A stretch of DNA of 64,000 bases from contig NZ_CP022219.1 in NCBI RefSeq assembly GCF_004114915.1, positions 1,642,501 to 1,706,500 of the forward strand, read 5' to 3'. Position numbers and translations under genes: made by a program. The notes below the pieces were generated by a model, which saw only the letters and a list, made by a program, of their open reading frames with translations, searched no databases and was not told the DNA's origin. Each line of letters opens with the position of its first letter. Position 1 is the first letter of the stretch. The stretch is from Bradyrhizobium guangxiense. GTDB lineage: Bacteria; Pseudomonadota; Alphaproteobacteria; Rhizobiales; Xanthobacteraceae. Positions 1 to 8,543 of the stretch are shown in pieces.

Positions 1-1
1 C

Positions 2-538
2 AACGTGATGGCCAAGATCGGCCGCCCGAAGCGGCTGATCGGTTACGACAACGACATCAACATCCACCGCCGCCAGGAAGGCAAGGCGCCGATCTACCGC
101 ATCGTTCGCGCCCGCACCATCGTCTACAGCGCGATCATCGCGGCCGTCGGCGGCTTCATGGTCTATACGCTGGCGACCCGCAGCCTGCTCGACGTCAACG
201 TGCTGCACGACCGCAATCCGGTCGCGGTCAAGCTCAGCGACGGCTCGATCCGCAATGCCTACACGGTGCGGCTGTTGAACAAGAGCGGCTACGACCGCGC
301 CATCGCCATCGACGTCGAGGGGCCAGTCAATCCCACAATGCACGTCGTCGGCGTCGATTCGGTAACGCCGGACCGGCCCATCATCGTGATTCCGCGCGAC
401 TCCACCAGCGAGCTGCGGCTGCTCGTCACGGCGCCGGCCGAGAACAATCCGGAGAAGTCGATTCCCGTTCGCTTCCACGTCATGGATATCGGGCTGGGCG
501 TCGCCGCGAGCGCCACCGACAATTTCGTCGCGCCGTAA
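2..538 (+). CDS. fixG: FixG/CcoG cbb3 oxidase accessory protein, C-terminal part
   Basis: The gene enters from the left edge; 178 codons before the stop are visible and the start is outside the window. CcoG/FixG is a membrane iron-sulfur protein needed for assembly of cbb3-type cytochrome oxidase, with a proposed role in copper handling. The visible part begins just after the ferredoxin-like region (NVMAKIGRPKRLIGYDN), then has one transmembrane helix (TIVYSAIIAAVGGFMVY) and the periplasmic Ig-like C-terminal domain typical of the family. It is followed 15 bp later by fixH, which starts the usual fixHIS order, so a single operon is expected. Identification is firm; only the missing N-terminus limits it. 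Confidence 0.95.
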   Translation, partial: NVMAKIGRPKRLIGYDNDINIHRRQEGKAPIYRIVRARTIVYSAIIAAVGGFMVYTLATRSLLDVNVLHDRNPVAVKLSDGSIRNAYTVRLLNKSGYDRAIAIDVEGPVNPTMHVVGVDSVTPDRPIIVIPRDSTSELRLLVTAPAENNPEKSIPVRFHVMDIGLGVAASATDNFVAP

Positions 539-553
539 ATCCAGGAGAACATC

Positions 554-1039
554 ATGTCATCCAAGCCGCTGACCGGAACCAAGGTCCTCCTGATGCTGGT
601 GGCCTTCTTCGGCCTGGTGATCGGCGTCAACGTGACCATGATGAAGCTCGCCATCGCGACGCTGCCCGGCACCGACGTCGACAGCCCCTATGCTGCCGGC
701 TTGACCTACGACCGCGAGATCCTGGCGGCGCAGGACCAGGCCGCGCGCAAATGGAAGGTCAACGCCCATATCGAGCGTCGCAACGACGGCGGTGCCATGG
801 TCCAGGTCGAGGCCCGCGATGCCGGCGGCCAGCCGATCGCCGGGCTTAAATTCGGCGGACGGCTGGAGCGGCCGACCGACAAGCGCGCCGATCTTGCCGT
901 CGAGCTCACCGAAGCCGGCATCGGCCTCTATCGCGGCGATGCTGCGTCCGTCGCGCCGGGCCAGTGGGACCTGGTGATCGAGGGCGAGGCGCGAGGGACG
1001 CGCGTGTTCCTGTCGCGCAACCGCGTGATCCTGAACTGA
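554..1039 (+). CDS. fixH: FixH cbb3 oxidase assembly protein
   Basis: 161-residue membrane-anchored protein. FixH is required with FixI and FixS for maturation of cbb3 oxidase, probably in copper delivery to the binuclear centre. One N-terminal transmembrane segment is seen at about residues 10-31 (TKVLLMLVAFFGLVIGVNV). A soluble periplasmic domain follows, ending GTRVFLSRNRVIL, typical of the FixH family. An AGGAG Shine-Dalgarno at 543-547 fixes the ATG at 554. It lies 15 bp after fixG and 11 bp before fixI, so the genes are almost certainly cotranscribed. Confidence 0.95.
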   Translation: MSSKPLTGTKVLLMLVAFFGLVIGVNVTMMKLAIATLPGTDVDSPYAAGLTYDREILAAQDQAARKWKVNAHIERRNDGGAMVQVEARDAGGQPIAGLKFGGRLERPTDKRADLAVELTEAGIGLYRGDAASVAPGQWDLVIEGEARGTRVFLSRNRVILN

Positions 1040-1050
1040 AGGGTTTTGCC

Positions 1051-3240
1051 ATGCAGGTCACGCGCGATTTCTCCCATTATGTTCGCGAGGCGGGCGAGGG
1101 CGTCCAGCACATCGATCTGGCGGTGGAAGGCGTTCACTGCGCCGGTTGCATGGCCAAGATCGAGCGCGGCCTATCCGCCATCCCCGACGTCACGCTGGCG
1201 CGCGTCAACCTCACCGACCGCCGCGTCGCGCTGGAATGGAAGGCGGGCACGCTCGACCCAAGCCGGTTCATCGATCGGCTTGAAGAGCTCGGCTACAAGG
1301 CCTATCCGTTCGAGACCGAGAGCGCGGAGGTGGCGGAGGTCGCCGAGTCGCGCTTCCTGCTGCGCTGCCTCGGCGTCGCGGCATTCGCCACCATGAACGT
1401 GATGATGCTGTCGATCCCGGTGTGGTCGGGCAACGTCTCCGACATGCTGCCCGAGCAGCGCGACTTCTTCCACTGGCTGTCGGCGCTGATCGCACTGCCG
1501 GCGGCGGCCTATGCCGGCCAGCCGTTCTTTCGCTCGGCCTGGCGCGCGCTGTCGGCGAAGACGACCAACATGGACGTGCCGATCTCGATCGGCGTGATCC
1601 TGGCGCTCGGCATGTCCGTGGTCGAGACCATTCACCACGCCGAGCACGCCTATTTCGACGCGGCGATCATGCTGCTGACCTTCCTCCTGGTCGGCCGCTT
1701 CCTCGATCAGAACATGCGGCGGCGGACCCGCGCGGTTGCCGGCAATCTCGCGGCGCTGAAGGCCGAGACGGCCGCGAAGTTCGTCGGTCCCGATGAAATC
1801 TCGCAGGTGCCGGTGGCCGCGATCCATCCCGGCGACATCGTGCTGCTCAGGCCGGGCGAACGCTGCGCCGTCGACGGCACCGTGATCGAGGGGCGTTCGG
1901 AGATCGACCAGAGCCTGATCACCGGCGAAACGCTCTATGTCACGGCCGAGCAGGGCACGCCGGTTTACGCAGGATCGATGAACATCTCCGGCACGCTGCG
2001 GGTGCGGGTTTCGGCCGCGTCCGAGGCGACGCTGCTCGCCGAGATCACGCGGCTGCTCGACAATGCGCTCCAGGCCCGCTCGCGCTACATGCGCCTCGCC
2101 GACCGCGCCTCGCGGCTATATGCGCCGGTGGTGCACGCGACCGCGCTTCTGACTATCTTCGGCTGGGTCATCGCCGGCGCGTCCTGGCACGATGCGATCG
2201 TGACGGGCGTTGCCGTGCTGATCATCACCTGCCCCTGCGCGCTGGGGCTGGCGATTCCGACCGTGCAGACGGTCGCCTCGGGCGCGATGTTCAAGGCGGG
2301 CGTGCTGCTCAATGCAGGTGATGCCATCGAGCGGCTGGCCGAGGCCGATCATGTCATCTTCGACAAGACCGGCACGCTGACGCTGCCCGATCTTGAAGTG
2401 ATGAATGCCGCCGACATTCCGGCCAACATCTTCGAGCTCGCCGGCCGCCTGGCGTTGTCGAGCCATCATCCGGTCGCCGCCGCCGTGGCGCAGGCCGCCG
2501 GTGCCAAATCGCCGATCGTCGGTGCCGTCGAGGAAGCCGGACAGGGTGTCCGCGCGACCGTGGACGGCGTCGAGCTTCGCCTCGGCCGCCCTTCCTTCTG
2601 CGGTGCGGAGGGGGTGGTCGGCAATGCCATGGTCGATCCTGAAGCCTCCGTCGTGGCGTTCAGCAAGGGCAGCGAAAAGTTCATCCTTTGGGTTCGCCAG
2701 GGCCTGCGACCCGATGCCAAGGCGGTTATCGCGGCGCTGAAGGCGCGCAACATCGGCATCGAGGTTCTCTCCGGCGATCGCGAGCCAGCGGTGAAGGCCG
2801 CGGCGCAGGCGCTTGACATCCCCGAATGGCGCGCCGGCGTCACGCCGGCCGACAAGATCGCGCGGATCGAGGAGTTGAAGCGGCGCGGCGCCAGGGTGCT
2901 GATGGTCGGCGACGGCATGAACGATGCGCCTTCGCTCGCGGCGGCCCATGTCTCGATGTCGCCGATCTCGGCCGCGCATCTCAGCCAGGCCACCGCCGAT
3001 CTCGTCTTCCTCGGCCGGCCGCTGGCGCCGGTGGTCGCCGCCATCGACGCCTCGCGCAAGGCGCTGCATCTGATGCGGCAGAACCTCTGGCTCGCGATCG
3101 GCTACAACGTTCTCGCCGTGCCGGTTGCGATCAGCGGCGTGGTCACGCCCCTGATCGCGGCGGCCGCCATGAGCGGGTCCTCGATCCTGGTGATGCTGAA
3201 TTCGCTGCGCGCGCGCAGCGCCTCGCGGGAGATCGTGTGA
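1051..3240 (+). CDS. fixI: FixI/CcoI copper-transporting P1B-type ATPase
   Basis: 729-residue P-type ATPase for cbb3 oxidase biogenesis, exporting copper across the inner membrane for insertion into the oxidase. In order it has an N-terminal heavy-metal domain with GVHCAGC (Cys30, Cys33), the transmembrane CPC metal site (Cys394-Pro395-Cys396), the phosphorylation motif DKTGT (Asp438) and the hinge motif GDGMND (from about residue 621). The ATG at 1051 is chosen because it follows the fixH stop by 11 bp and starts just ahead of the metal-binding domain; an upstream in-frame GTG would overlap fixH deeply. The stop overlaps the fixS start by one base. Confidence 0.96.
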   Translation: MQVTRDFSHYVREAGEGVQHIDLAVEGVHCAGCMAKIERGLSAIPDVTLARVNLTDRRVALEWKAGTLDPSRFIDRLEELGYKAYPFETESAEVAEVAESRFLLRCLGVAAFATMNVMMLSIPVWSGNVSDMLPEQRDFFHWLSALIALPAAAYAGQPFFRSAWRALSAKTTNMDVPISIGVILALGMSVVETIHHAEHAYFDAAIMLLTFLLVGRFLDQNMRRRTRAVAGNLAALKAETAAKFVGPDEISQVPVAAIHPGDIVLLRPGERCAVDGTVIEGRSEIDQSLITGETLYVTAEQGTPVYAGSMNISGTLRVRVSAASEATLLAEITRLLDNALQARSRYMRLADRASRLYAPVVHATALLTIFGWVIAGASWHDAIVTGVAVLIITCPCALGLAIPTVQTVASGAMFKAGVLLNAGDAIERLAEADHVIFDKTGTLTLPDLEVMNAADIPANIFELAGRLALSSHHPVAAAVAQAAGAKSPIVGAVEEAGQGVRATVDGVELRLGRPSFCGAEGVVGNAMVDPEASVVAFSKGSEKFILWVRQGLRPDAKAVIAALKARNIGIEVLSGDREPAVKAAAQALDIPEWRAGVTPADKIARIEELKRRGARVLMVGDGMNDAPSLAAAHVSMSPISAAHLSQATADLVFLGRPLAPVVAAIDASRKALHLMRQNLWLAIGYNVLAVPVAISGVVTPLIAAAAMSGSSILVMLNSLRARSASREIV

Positions 3241-3407
3241 TGGAGATCCTGGTCATCCTGGTCCCGCTGGCGCTGATGCTCGGCGGCGCCGGTCTCGTCG
3301 CCTTCCTGTGGTCGCTCAGAAGCGGCCAGTACGACGATCTCGACGGTGCCGCCTGGCGCGCCATCGCCGACGACGAGCCGCCGCAGGAAGCGCCTGCGAA
3401 GCGTTAG
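3240..3407 (+). CDS. fixS: FixS/CcoS cbb3 oxidase maturation protein
   Basis: 55-residue single-pass membrane protein. CcoS/FixS is a small factor required for cofactor insertion into cbb3 oxidase. The N-terminal helix (MEILVILVPLALMLGGAGLV) is followed by the family pattern FLWSLRSGQYDDLDGAAWR, cytoplasmic and acidic. Its ATG shares one base with the fixI stop (TGATG), indicating translational coupling. Its own stop overlaps the stop of the convergent transporter gene (TTAG), so no separate terminator fits between them. Confidence 0.96.
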   Translation: MEILVILVPLALMLGGAGLVAFLWSLRSGQYDDLDGAAWRAIADDEPPQEAPAKR

Positions 3408-4606
3408 CGCCTCAGATTGAGTGTGAGCAGGGCTGCCGCGACGAGAGCCGCGCCTACGCCGAGCACGCATGCCGGCCACCCGAACGCGTCGAACAGGCGC
3501 CCGAGCACGGCCGTACCGACCAGCCCGCCGCAGAAATAGCACGCAAGATAGGTCCCGCTGGCGATGCCGCGGTTGTCGGCAGCCGCCTGTCCGACGAAGC
3601 CGGTGGCGGCGGCCTGCGCGAAGAATGTGCCGACGCCGACCAGAACCATGCCGGTGAGCACCTCGCTCAGATGCGGCCGCAGCATCAAGGGGAGGCCCAG
3701 CCCGGCAATTGCGAGCGCGCCCCAGATCGTCGAACGCGTTCCGAGCCTTGACGTCACCCGGCCGGCCAGAAGCGTCGTGACCACCGACGGCAGGAAGACG
3801 AAATAGACGAGGCCGAGATCCATCATGCCGAGCGCCAGCGGCGGGCGCACCAGCACGAAATTGACGAAGGTGAAGGTGCCGATGAAGGCGAACAGGATGC
3901 AGAAGCCGATGCCGAAGGCCGCCCGCAGATGCGGATTGCGCCAATGCGCGATGGTGGCGGCAAGCGGCGAAGCCGCCGGCATCACTGCATGCATCGGCGG
4001 CACGCGGGCAATCGTGAAATAGACCAGCGCCGCGCCGGACAGATTGAGCGCCGCGAACAGATAGAAATTCCAGGAAAGGCCGAGGCCGTCGGCAATGGCC
4101 GCCGAGATCAACCGACCGACGAGGTTGCTCGCGACATTGCCGGTGATGTAGGCGGCAAAGGCACTGCCGGCGTCCATCGCGCTGCATTGCTCGCCGAGAT
4201 AGGCGAGGGTGAGCGCGAAGGCGGAGGCCATGCACAGGCCCTGCGCGACCCGCAAGGCGGTGAAGACGGCAAGGTTCGGTGCCGAGGCCAGCAGGCTGGT
4301 GGGGATCGCCAGCAGGGCCAGGCTGAGCAGAATGCCGGTCCGCCGGTTGATGCGCGGACTGAAGATGCCGACGACGAGGCTGGCTGCCGCCATGCCGAAG
4401 GTGCTGGCGTTGACGGCAAAGCCCATCGCGGCCGGCGTGACGCCGTAGTGCCGCGTCAGCGAGGGCAGGATTGCCTGCGTCGCGAAGAGATCGACGACGG
4501 TCAGGAATGCAGTGAGGCCGATCACGAGCGATCGCAGCGCCAGCCCCGGCGAGTGCGCCTCCATCGCGGTCTTTGCCGGTTTGATCGACGCGGAAAGATC
4601 GGTCAT
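3404..4606 (-). CDS. MFS transporter, YnfM-like drug/metabolite exporter family
   Basis: 400-residue major facilitator with twelve predicted membrane spans. The N-terminal half has hydrophobic helices around RSLVIGLTAFLTVVDLFATQAILPSL, followed by the loop NRRTG between helices 2 and 3. The family includes proton-driven exporters such as YnfM, but no substrate can be read from the sequence. The start at 4606 (MTDLSASIKPAK) is preferred over an upstream in-frame start lying inside a Bradyrhizobium repeat. The gene converges on fixS with overlapping stops, so its proximity to fixGHIS is probably not functional. Confidence 0.85.
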   Translation of the reverse strand: MTDLSASIKPAKTAMEAHSPGLALRSLVIGLTAFLTVVDLFATQAILPSLTRHYGVTPAAMGFAVNASTFGMAAASLVVGIFSPRINRRTGILLSLALLAIPTSLLASAPNLAVFTALRVAQGLCMASAFALTLAYLGEQCSAMDAGSAFAAYITGNVASNLVGRLISAAIADGLGLSWNFYLFAALNLSGAALVYFTIARVPPMHAVMPAASPLAATIAHWRNPHLRAAFGIGFCILFAFIGTFTFVNFVLVRPPLALGMMDLGLVYFVFLPSVVTTLLAGRVTSRLGTRSTIWGALAIAGLGLPLMLRPHLSEVLTGMVLVGVGTFFAQAAATGFVGQAAADNRGIASGTYLACYFCGGLVGTAVLGRLFDAFGWPACVLGVGAALVAAALLTLNLRR

Positions 4607-4627
4607 GTCGTTGCGCTCCGCAGATCT

Positions 4628-4753
4628 GTCATTCCGGGCTGGTGCGGACGGGACGCGCAAAGCGCGGACCGGAGCACCAGATCCGGAATCTCGAGATTCT
4701 CAGGTGCGCAATTGCGCACCGTAGTTCGATGCTGCGCATCGCCCCGGAATGAC
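4628..4753. repeat. Bradyrhizobium-type intergenic palindromic repeat, copy 1 (TGCGCAATTGCGCA type)
   Basis: Bounded by GTCATTCCGGG on the left and CCCCGGAATGAC on the right, so the ends form an inverted repeat. The interior contains the 16-bp palindrome GTGCGCAATTGCGCAC. The same outer ends recur at five other places in this window. It fills most of the space between the transporter and the cupin gene. Confidence 0.85.
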
Positions 4754-4774
4754 GGGGGGAGAGAGATGGACTCG

Positions 4775-5269
4775 TTACATGTGGTGGTCGTTGGGATCCT
4801 TGCGGACGTCGCCGACATAGAGAATGACGGTTTCCTTGCCGAGGTTCTTCCACCAATGCGAGGTGCCGTGGACCTCGGGACGGATGTCGCCAGCCTTGTG
4901 CAGGATCGGATCGACGCAGTTGGAGGCGTATTCGACGATCTCGCCCTGCTGAACAAAGATGAGCGCGGGACGGTCATCATGGCTGTGCCAGGGCACGATG
5001 CCGCCGGGCTCGATGGTCAGCTTGCGGAAGCGCAGCTCGCGCCCCTCGATATGGGCCGGCTGCTTGCCGAGGTCGATGGCACCGAGCGTGACGTCGGTGA
5101 CCCCGACAGGCTTGTAGTCGACCATCGGCTGGGCGTTCGGCTTGATCTTGCCGGCCGGACATTCGCCGGCAACGACCGGCTGCGCCGTGAGCGCGAGCGC
5201 GCCGGCGATGGCAAGGCCTGGCCAGATCAGACGCGACAAGGCACGGCTCTTGACGTGGCTCTTGGACAT
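4775..5269 (-). CDS. Exported cupin-domain protein
   Basis: 164-residue protein with an N-terminal signal peptide (LIWPGLAIAGALALTAQPVVAG) and one cupin_2 barrel. Metal-ligand motifs of the cupin fold are visible as PWHSHDDRPALIFVQQGE (motif 1) and GDIRPEVHGTSHWWKN (motif 2). Periplasmic location follows from the signal peptide; a catalytic or ligand-binding role is not evident. It is transcribed away from the 94-residue secreted peptide at 5506, with a 236-bp intergenic region that must hold both promoters. Many such cupins are annotated only as hypothetical. Confidence 0.85.
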   Translation of the reverse strand: MSKSHVKSRALSRLIWPGLAIAGALALTAQPVVAGECPAGKIKPNAQPMVDYKPVGVTDVTLGAIDLGKQPAHIEGRELRFRKLTIEPGGIVPWHSHDDRPALIFVQQGEIVEYASNCVDPILHKAGDIRPEVHGTSHWWKNLGKETVILYVGDVRKDPNDHHM

Positions 5270-5505
5270 GGGGAGGTCTCCTGTGTTGGCCGCAACCCCG
5301 GTGGTCGCCGGCGATGCGGCAACTTCGCCGAAATCGCGTCCCGCCTGAAATGCCGGCTTGCTCTCGATGCGATAGCGGCGGGCTATGTTGATGCGCGCCG
5401 GCTATCGATCCGATTGGGCAACGGCATTTCCACTTTCGCGGCATTCGGGGTCCGATGACACCGCGCCCGATTGGCGGGCGCTCACGTCAATCCGGAGGAG
5501 CCCCC

Positions 5506-5790
5506 ATGCCGAAATTGTCCAAGACCCTGATCGCCACCGCCGCATTTGCGGTCATCGCCACCTCGGCCTTCTCGGAGGCCACATGGGACTTCAAGGCCGG
5601 CATGGCCTATGTCTATGGTGGACCCGGCAGGATGTCGGCGATGGCGATGGCCCCGGCCGAGAAGAACCACGAGGCGATGATGAAGAACGCCAAGAAGGTG
5701 CCCGACAACACCGTCTTCTTCACGAACAACGGATCGCTGTACTCCACCTCGGGACGGCTCGATCCGACCGGCAATTTCTACGTGAACTGA
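5506..5790 (+). CDS. Small exported protein of unknown function
   Basis: 94-residue protein with a clear signal peptide (LSKTLIATAAFAVIATSAFSEA) and a mature part of about 70 residues rich in Gly, Met and Asn. I do not recognise a domain. Visible segments are KAGMAYVYGGPGRMSAMAMAP, with five methionines in all between residues 33 and 48, and a C-terminal segment with NTVFFTNNGSLY. A GGAGGAG ribosome site at 5494-5500 places the ATG at 5506; a start 51 bp upstream lacks one. The Met-rich stretch might bind a metal, but this is only a guess. It is divergent from the exported cupin gene. Confidence 0.8.
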   Translation: MPKLSKTLIATAAFAVIATSAFSEATWDFKAGMAYVYGGPGRMSAMAMAPAEKNHEAMMKNAKKVPDNTVFFTNNGSLYSTSGRLDPTGNFYVN

Positions 5791-5874
5791 ACCAGTCCCG
5801 GCATCGCAGCCGCCCCTTGCGGGCGGCCAAACCAGGAAACTAATATTCGCCGCAAGAGAATGCCGGAGCAGACG

Positions 5875-6591
5875 ATGACAGCTCTCTCGCCAGCCGATGC
5901 CGAACAGCTCAGGCTTGCCTTCCAACGCTGCCGCGACATGGACGGCACGCTGAACGAGCAGCTCCGCGCCTATGCCGACGCCAGCCGTGCGGTCTTTCCG
6001 GCCTATGGCGAGGCCGTCGATCGCCTGGTGGCGAGATTGGGCGGCAATGGCGGCGGCGAGTCCGCGCCGCGCCCCGGCGATGCAATGCCGCCGTTCATGC
6101 TGCCGGACGAGGGCGGGCGTCTCGTCACGCTGCCTTCGCTGCTGCAGCGCGGCCCGGTCGCGGTGATGTTCTTCCGCGGCCATTGGTGTCCCTATTGCCG
6201 GCTCAATGTCCGCGCCGTGGTCCAGGCGCTCGACCGCATCAGGGCCATGGGCGCCCAGATCGTTGCGGTCATGCCGGAGACGCAGGAATACACTGGACGG
6301 CTCAAGGCCGAATCCGGCGCGCCGTTTCCGATCCTGACCGATCTCGACAACGGCTATGCGCTGTCGCTCAATCTCGCGATCTGGCTCGGCGCCGAGATCC
6401 AGAGCCTGTTGTCCTACCAGGACATGGCGAAATTCCACGGCAATGACGGCTGGATGCTGCCGATCCCGGCCGTGTTCGTGGTCGGCCGCGACGGCATCGT
6501 GAAGGCGCGCTTCGTCGACCCTGATTTCCGCAAGCGCATGGAGATCGATGACCTGCTCGCAGCGCTGGAGAGCGCGAGCCGGGAGAACTGA
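5875..6591 (+). CDS. Peroxiredoxin-like AhpC/TSA-family protein
   Basis: 238-residue cytoplasmic protein with a redoxin/AhpC-TSA domain. It carries a CxxC active site, HWCPYCR, at Cys105 and Cys108, within the family context VAVMFFRGHWCPYCRLNVRA. An N-terminal helical segment of about 60 residues precedes the thioredoxin fold, as in the peroxiredoxin-like proteins annotated redoxin domain-containing. It probably reduces peroxides or disulfides. A GGAG at 5865-5868 favours the ATG at 5875; an in-frame ATG at 5860 is the alternative. It converges with the LysR gene 9 bp downstream. Confidence 0.85.
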   Translation: MTALSPADAEQLRLAFQRCRDMDGTLNEQLRAYADASRAVFPAYGEAVDRLVARLGGNGGGESAPRPGDAMPPFMLPDEGGRLVTLPSLLQRGPVAVMFFRGHWCPYCRLNVRAVVQALDRIRAMGAQIVAVMPETQEYTGRLKAESGAPFPILTDLDNGYALSLNLAIWLGAEIQSLLSYQDMAKFHGNDGWMLPIPAVFVVGRDGIVKARFVDPDFRKRMEIDDLLAALESASREN

Positions 6592-6600
6592 GCGCCGGCG

Positions 6601-7488
6601 CTACCCCGCAATCTCCCGCCAGTCGGCGCCGCGCAGCATGCGCATGACGGCGTTGGCGACGGCCGTTCGCTGCCGGCCGGCCACGCCGTAGAGGCTGACG
6701 GTGCGGCGGGCGTCGAGCCCGGTGACTGCGGCGCGTTTCAGGCTCTCCGGCACCAGCGAGGTGTGGGGCATCATGGCGATGCCGATGTCGGCCTCCACCA
6801 GTTCGATCAGATCGCGCTCGCTCGAAATCTCGTGGCCGTGATCGACGTCGATGCCGTGTTCGCGAAGGCTGGCGGAGATGCGTCTCGAATGCTCGCAATA
6901 ATTTCGGCCGAGCAATTGCTCGGCGCGCAAATCATCCGGCTCGATCGTATCGTGCGCGGCGAGCCGGTGCTCCCTGCTGACGATGAGATCGAATGTCTCG
7001 GTGAACAGCGGCCAGGTGTCGAGCCGGTCCCAGGCCTCGTCGATCTCGGCGGCGATGCCGAGCTCGGCCTCGCCCTTCTTGAGGAAATCGCCGACTTCGC
7101 GGCTCGTCCCGCGCAGGAAGCGCAGCTCGAGCCGGTTGAACTGCCGCCTGATCTCGTTGAGGTGGGGAATAAGCAGTGTCAGGTCGATCGAATGCGTCAG
7201 CGCGATGCGGAGCGCACCGACTTCTCCACTCCTAAACGATGAGGCGAGGGAGCGCGCGCCGGCGGCGGCGTCATAGCACTGCTTCAACAGCGGATGCATG
7301 CGCTGGCCGAGCTCGGTCAGTTGCGCCGCCGGCCGCTCGCGGCGAAACAGGTCGCCGCCGAGCTCGGTCTCGAGCTGCTTGATCGCGCGCGTCAGCGAGG
7401 GCTGCGTGACGTTGCACTCCTCCGCCGCGCGCGTGAAATTGAGCAACTGCGCCACCGCGAGGAAATAGCGGACCTGGTGCATTTCCAT
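6601..7488 (-). CDS. LysR-family transcriptional regulator
   Basis: 295-residue LysR regulator. The winged helix occupies roughly residues 1-60 (MHQVRYFLAVAQLLNFTRAA, then QPSLTRAIKQLETELGG), followed by a periplasmic-binding-protein-like effector domain. The start at 7488 gives the standard LysR N-terminus. It is divergent from the short-chain dehydrogenase at 7670, which is its most likely target. The intergenic region contains two adjacent inverted repeats at 7534-7552 and 7551-7568. Confidence 0.92.
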   Translation of the reverse strand: MEMHQVRYFLAVAQLLNFTRAAEECNVTQPSLTRAIKQLETELGGDLFRRERPAAQLTELGQRMHPLLKQCYDAAAGARSLASSFRSGEVGALRIALTHSIDLTLLIPHLNEIRRQFNRLELRFLRGTSREVGDFLKKGEAELGIAAEIDEAWDRLDTWPLFTETFDLIVSREHRLAAHDTIEPDDLRAEQLLGRNYCEHSRRISASLREHGIDVDHGHEISSERDLIELVEADIGIAMMPHTSLVPESLKRAAVTGLDARRTVSLYGVAGRQRTAVANAVMRMLRGADWREIAG

Positions 7489-7533
7489 GGATCTGCTCCC
7501 AGCAGGTTCGGGCCTCAAACCTAGCCGATCGGA

Positions 7534-7568
7534 GCGGGAAATGACATCCCGCCCGCGATAGCGCGGGC
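7534..7568. promoter_or_regulatory. Two adjacent inverted repeats between the divergent LysR and SDR genes
   Basis: GCGGGA-N7-TCCCGC at 7534-7552 abuts GCCCGCG-N4-CGCGGGC at 7551-7568. LysR regulators usually bind a dyad between themselves and a divergent target, so these are operator candidates, although neither shows an obvious T-N11-A core. The second could equally be a hairpin in the SDR leader. Confidence 0.35.
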
Positions 7569-7669
7569 GTATGGAGTCGGAAGCCAACCGGCATTTCCCT
7601 GAAACAGGGGGATCCCGCAGATTTCACTCCAGCCACGGCGCGGTATCGCGCCCAGAAGAGGTCTGGATC

Positions 7670-8494
7670 ATGAATATCCCCATCAAGACGCAGACGTCCG
7701 TTTCGTCACGCGCGCTGGCCGGCAAGGTCGCGCTGGTCACGGGCTCGACCAGCGGCATCGGTCTCGGCATCGCACGTGCGCTGGCGGCGGCCGGCGCTGA
7801 TGTCGTGCTGAACGGCCTCGGCGTCGCCGGCGAGATCGGCCGGACACGCGAGCAGATCGCCGCCGAGTTCGACGTCAAGGCGAGCTACTCACCGGCCGAC
7901 ATGACGAGGCCGAAGTCGATAGCCGAGATGATCGCGGCGACCGTCGCCCAGTCCGGGCGGCTCGACATCCTCGTCAACAATGCCGGCATTCAGCATGTTG
8001 CGCCGCTCGAGCAGTTTCCGGTCGACAAATGGGACCAGATCCTCGCGATCAACCTGACCTCGGCTTTCCACACCACGCGGCTCGCGCTGCCGGCGATGCG
8101 CCAGAACGGTTTTGGCCGGATCATCAACATCGCCTCCGCGCACGGTCTGGTCGGCTCGCCGTTCAAGGCAGCTTATGTCGCCGCCAAGCACGGCATCGTC
8201 GGTCTGACCAAGGTCACGGCGCTGGAGGCCGCGGAGCAGGGCATCACCTGCAACGCGGTCTGTCCCGGCTACGTCTCTACGCCGCTGGTCGAAGCGCAGA
8301 TCGACGGGCAGGCCAAGGCGCACGGCATCTCCCGCGATCAGGTGATCCGCGAGGTGCTGCTCGCGCAGCAGCCGAACAAGCGTTTTGCCACGGTCGAGGA
8401 ACTCGGCGCGCTGACGGTGTTCCTGTCGACGGACGCGGCGGCTTCGATCACCGGCGTCGCGCTTCCGGTCGACGGCGGCTGGACCGCGCATTGA
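7670..8494 (+). CDS. 3-hydroxybutyrate dehydrogenase-type short-chain dehydrogenase
   Basis: 274-residue classical SDR. Visible motifs are the NAD-binding TGSTSGIG (from residue 24), NNAG, and the catalytic YxxxK as YVAAKHG (Tyr169, Lys173). The ending ALPVDGGWTAH resembles D-3-hydroxybutyrate dehydrogenases, which oxidise 3-hydroxybutyrate from polyhydroxybutyrate breakdown to acetoacetate. An AGAAGAGG ribosome site precedes the ATG at 7670. The patatin phospholipase starts 49 bp downstream, so the two may be cotranscribed. The SDR family is certain; the hydroxybutyrate assignment is likely. Confidence 0.85.
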   Translation: MNIPIKTQTSVSSRALAGKVALVTGSTSGIGLGIARALAAAGADVVLNGLGVAGEIGRTREQIAAEFDVKASYSPADMTRPKSIAEMIAATVAQSGRLDILVNNAGIQHVAPLEQFPVDKWDQILAINLTSAFHTTRLALPAMRQNGFGRIINIASAHGLVGSPFKAAYVAAKHGIVGLTKVTALEAAEQGITCNAVCPGYVSTPLVEAQIDGQAKAHGISRDQVIREVLLAQQPNKRFATVEELGALTVFLSTDAAASITGVALPVDGGWTAH

Positions 8495-8543
8495 CATGGG
8501 CCAGCTCAGCAAGTCGAATATTCGACCAACGCAGGAGCGTGAC

